Part shown: positions 22,873 through 24,118 of the stretch, piece after piece
Layout: every line of letters starts with the position of its first letter
How positions within the stretch are numbered: position 1 is the first letter of the stretch
NCBI GenBank assembly: GCA_011524615.1
Contig: WTJZ01000286.1
Coordinates: forward strand, 1-24,118
Direction of reading: 5' to 3'
Source: Akkermansiaceae bacterium
GTDB lineage: Bacteria; Verrucomicrobiota; Verrucomicrobiia; Verrucomicrobiales; Akkermansiaceae
DNA length: 24,118 nucleotides
Notes under the pieces: generated by a model
Database searches by the model: none
Told to the model about the DNA's origin: nothing
What the model saw: only the letters and a program-made list of their open reading frames with translations
Made by a program: the position numbers and the translations under genes

Positions 22873-24069
22873 ATGAATACGGCATCGCTCCCAGATAAGA
22901 CGGGTCACTATGGAAAGTTTGGCGGAATGTTCGTCCCAGAGACGCTCATGACTCCGCTCTTAGATCTTGAGAAGGCATACGAAGAGGCGCGTCAGGATCC
23001 TGCATTCCAGGCAGAGTTGTCAGATCTGCTGACAAACTTTTGTGGTCGTGCGACCCCTCTCTACTATGCGGAGCGTCTGACCGAAAAGCTCGGCGGAGCT
23101 AAGATCTACTTCAAGCGTGAAGACCTCCTACATACCGGAGCGCATAAGATTAATAATGCGATCGGTCAAATCCTCCTCGCTAAGCGTCTTGGCAAGAAGC
23201 GTATCATCGCAGAGACAGGTGCTGGACAGCACGGGGTAGCGACCGCGACCGTGTGCGCACGTTTCGGCATGGAGTGTCGTGTCTATATGGGAGCAGTCGA
23301 CATGGAGCGTCAGGCGCTCAACGTGGCGAGAATGCGTCTCATGGGGGCAGAGGTCGTCGGTGTGACCGCTGGACAAGCTACACTCAAGGAAGCGGTAAAC
23401 GAGGCGATGCGTGACTGGGTCGCGACAGTAGAGGATACGCACTACATCCTCGGCTCTGCTCTAGGAGCACACCCATTCCCAATGATGGTGAGAGACTTCC
23501 ACCGCGTGATCGGAGTGGAGGCGCGCCAACAGATTTTAGAAAAGGAAGGACGCTTACCAGATCTACTCATCGCTTGTGTCGGTGGTGGGTCTAATGCGAT
23601 TGGTCTCTTCCATCCCTTCCTCGAGGATGAAGATGTCCAGATGGTTGGGGTAGAGGCTGGTGGTGATGGCATCATTCCAGAGAGGCACGCAGCTCGCTTC
23701 CAAGGCGGTAAGCTCGGTGTCCTCCAGGGAACCAAGACCTGGCTCCTCGCTAACGATGATGGACAGATCGAGCTAACCCACTCTGTGAGTGCAGGTCTCG
23801 ACTACGCCGCCGTAGGCCCTGAGCACGCATACCTCCAAGACATCGGGCGTGCGGACTATGCCTACGCGACTGATGAAGAGGCGCTCAATGCCTTCCGCGA
23901 GATCTCCCGTACAGAAGGTATCCTACCAGCTCTCGAGACCTCACACGCTATGGCACACGTCCTCAAGGTTGCGGGAGACATGCCAAAGGATAGCATCATC
24001 ATCGCGAACATGTCAGGACGTGGTGATAAGGACGTAGAGCAAGCTGCTAAATACCTCCTCAACGACTAA
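22873..24069 (+). CDS. trpB: Tryptophan synthase beta chain
   Basis: TrpB joins indole and serine to make tryptophan, using PLP. The 398 residues are full length, starting at the ATG at 22873 (GKFGGMFVPETLM is the typical TrpB opening). Lys92 in GAHKINNA binds PLP, Glu114 in AETGAGQHG is the catalytic Glu, and GGGSNAIG binds the cofactor phosphate. No trpA or other trp gene is visible upstream; trpA may lie past the window edge, but a hairpin follows the stop, which argues against close coupling. Codon bias is strong. No Shine-Dalgarno is visible; TACATT at 22859-22864 is a possible -10 very close to the start. Confidence 0.96.
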   Translation: MNTASLPDKTGHYGKFGGMFVPETLMTPLLDLEKAYEEARQDPAFQAELSDLLTNFCGRATPLYYAERLTEKLGGAKIYFKREDLLHTGAHKINNAIGQILLAKRLGKKRIIAETGAGQHGVATATVCARFGMECRVYMGAVDMERQALNVARMRLMGAEVVGVTAGQATLKEAVNEAMRDWVATVEDTHYILGSALGAHPFPMMVRDFHRVIGVEARQQILEKEGRLPDLLIACVGGGSNAIGLFHPFLEDEDVQMVGVEAGGDGIIPERHAARFQGGKLGVLQGTKTWLLANDDGQIELTHSVSAGLDYAAVGPEHAYLQDIGRADYAYATDEEALNAFREISRTEGILPALETSHAMAHVLKVAGDMPKDSIIIANMSGRGDKDVEQAAKYLLND

Positions 24070-24078
24070 TGATAATGC

Positions 24079-24102
24079 TGGAGCTACGTCTTAGTAGCTC
24101 CA
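24079..24102 (+). terminator. Hairpin after trpB, probable terminator
   Basis: TGGAGCTAC (24079-24087) and GTAGCTCCA (24094-24102) form a perfect 9-base stem with a 6-base loop, ten bases after the trpB stop. The following bases (AGCGTATCTTATTTTA) are T-rich but lack a direct T-run; the window ends here. Confidence 0.7.
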
Positions 24103-24118
24103 AGCGTATCTTATTTTA

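Overview
The window is a gene-dense stretch (about 50% GC by eye) of a bacterial chromosome made mostly of housekeeping genes. No insertion sequence, phage, CRISPR array, tRNA or rRNA was seen. The best guess at the host is the PVC superphylum, probably Verrucomicrobiota. Three things point that way: a chlamydia-type class Ic ribonucleotide reductase (NrdB without the radical tyrosine, NrdA with extra N-terminal ATP-cone-like modules), a free-living relative of the ATP/ADP translocase family, and very few Shine-Dalgarno sequences. This assignment is inference; no 16S or marker search was possible.

Layout. 85-2052 (-): exported S9 prolyl-oligopeptidase-family peptidase. 2298-5504 (+): YmdB-type phosphodiesterase, cytosolic GH13 glycosidase and a DUF6580-like membrane protein, probably one transcript. 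5733-7831 (+): pyruvate dehydrogenase E1 alpha and beta, closed by a strong terminator. 8123-9787 (+): 2-isopropylmalate synthase. 9788-10115: non-coding gap with a possible structured RNA, a terminator and the uppP promoter. 10116-12473 (+): UppP, a membrane-anchored SNase-like nuclease, a small membrane zinc-ribbon protein and a gamma-glutamylcyclotransferase-fold protein. 12729-14805 (+): an exported C-factor/sniffer-like SDR and an ATP/ADP-translocase-related transporter, which overlaps tail-to-tail with an AraC regulator at 14792-15670 (-). 15671-16216: a long AT-rich regulatory gap with a NrdR-box-like palindrome. 16217-20675 (+): nrdB and nrdA with a strong hairpin between them and a terminator after. 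20843-22798 (+): HflX GTPase and a YtqB/MnmM-type methyltransferase. 22873-24069 (+): tryptophan synthase beta, followed by a hairpin at the window edge.

How the genes fit together: PdhAB and LeuA sit on either side of the pyruvate/acetyl-CoA node. NrdAB supplies dNTPs, UppP recycles the peptidoglycan lipid carrier, and HflX and MnmM act on ribosomes and tRNA. Nothing here amounts to a clearly new multi-gene system. The most notable items are the Leu at the NrdB radical position, the nrdB-nrdA hairpin, the exported C-factor-like SDR next to the nucleotide-transporter relative, and the possible structured RNA upstream of uppP.
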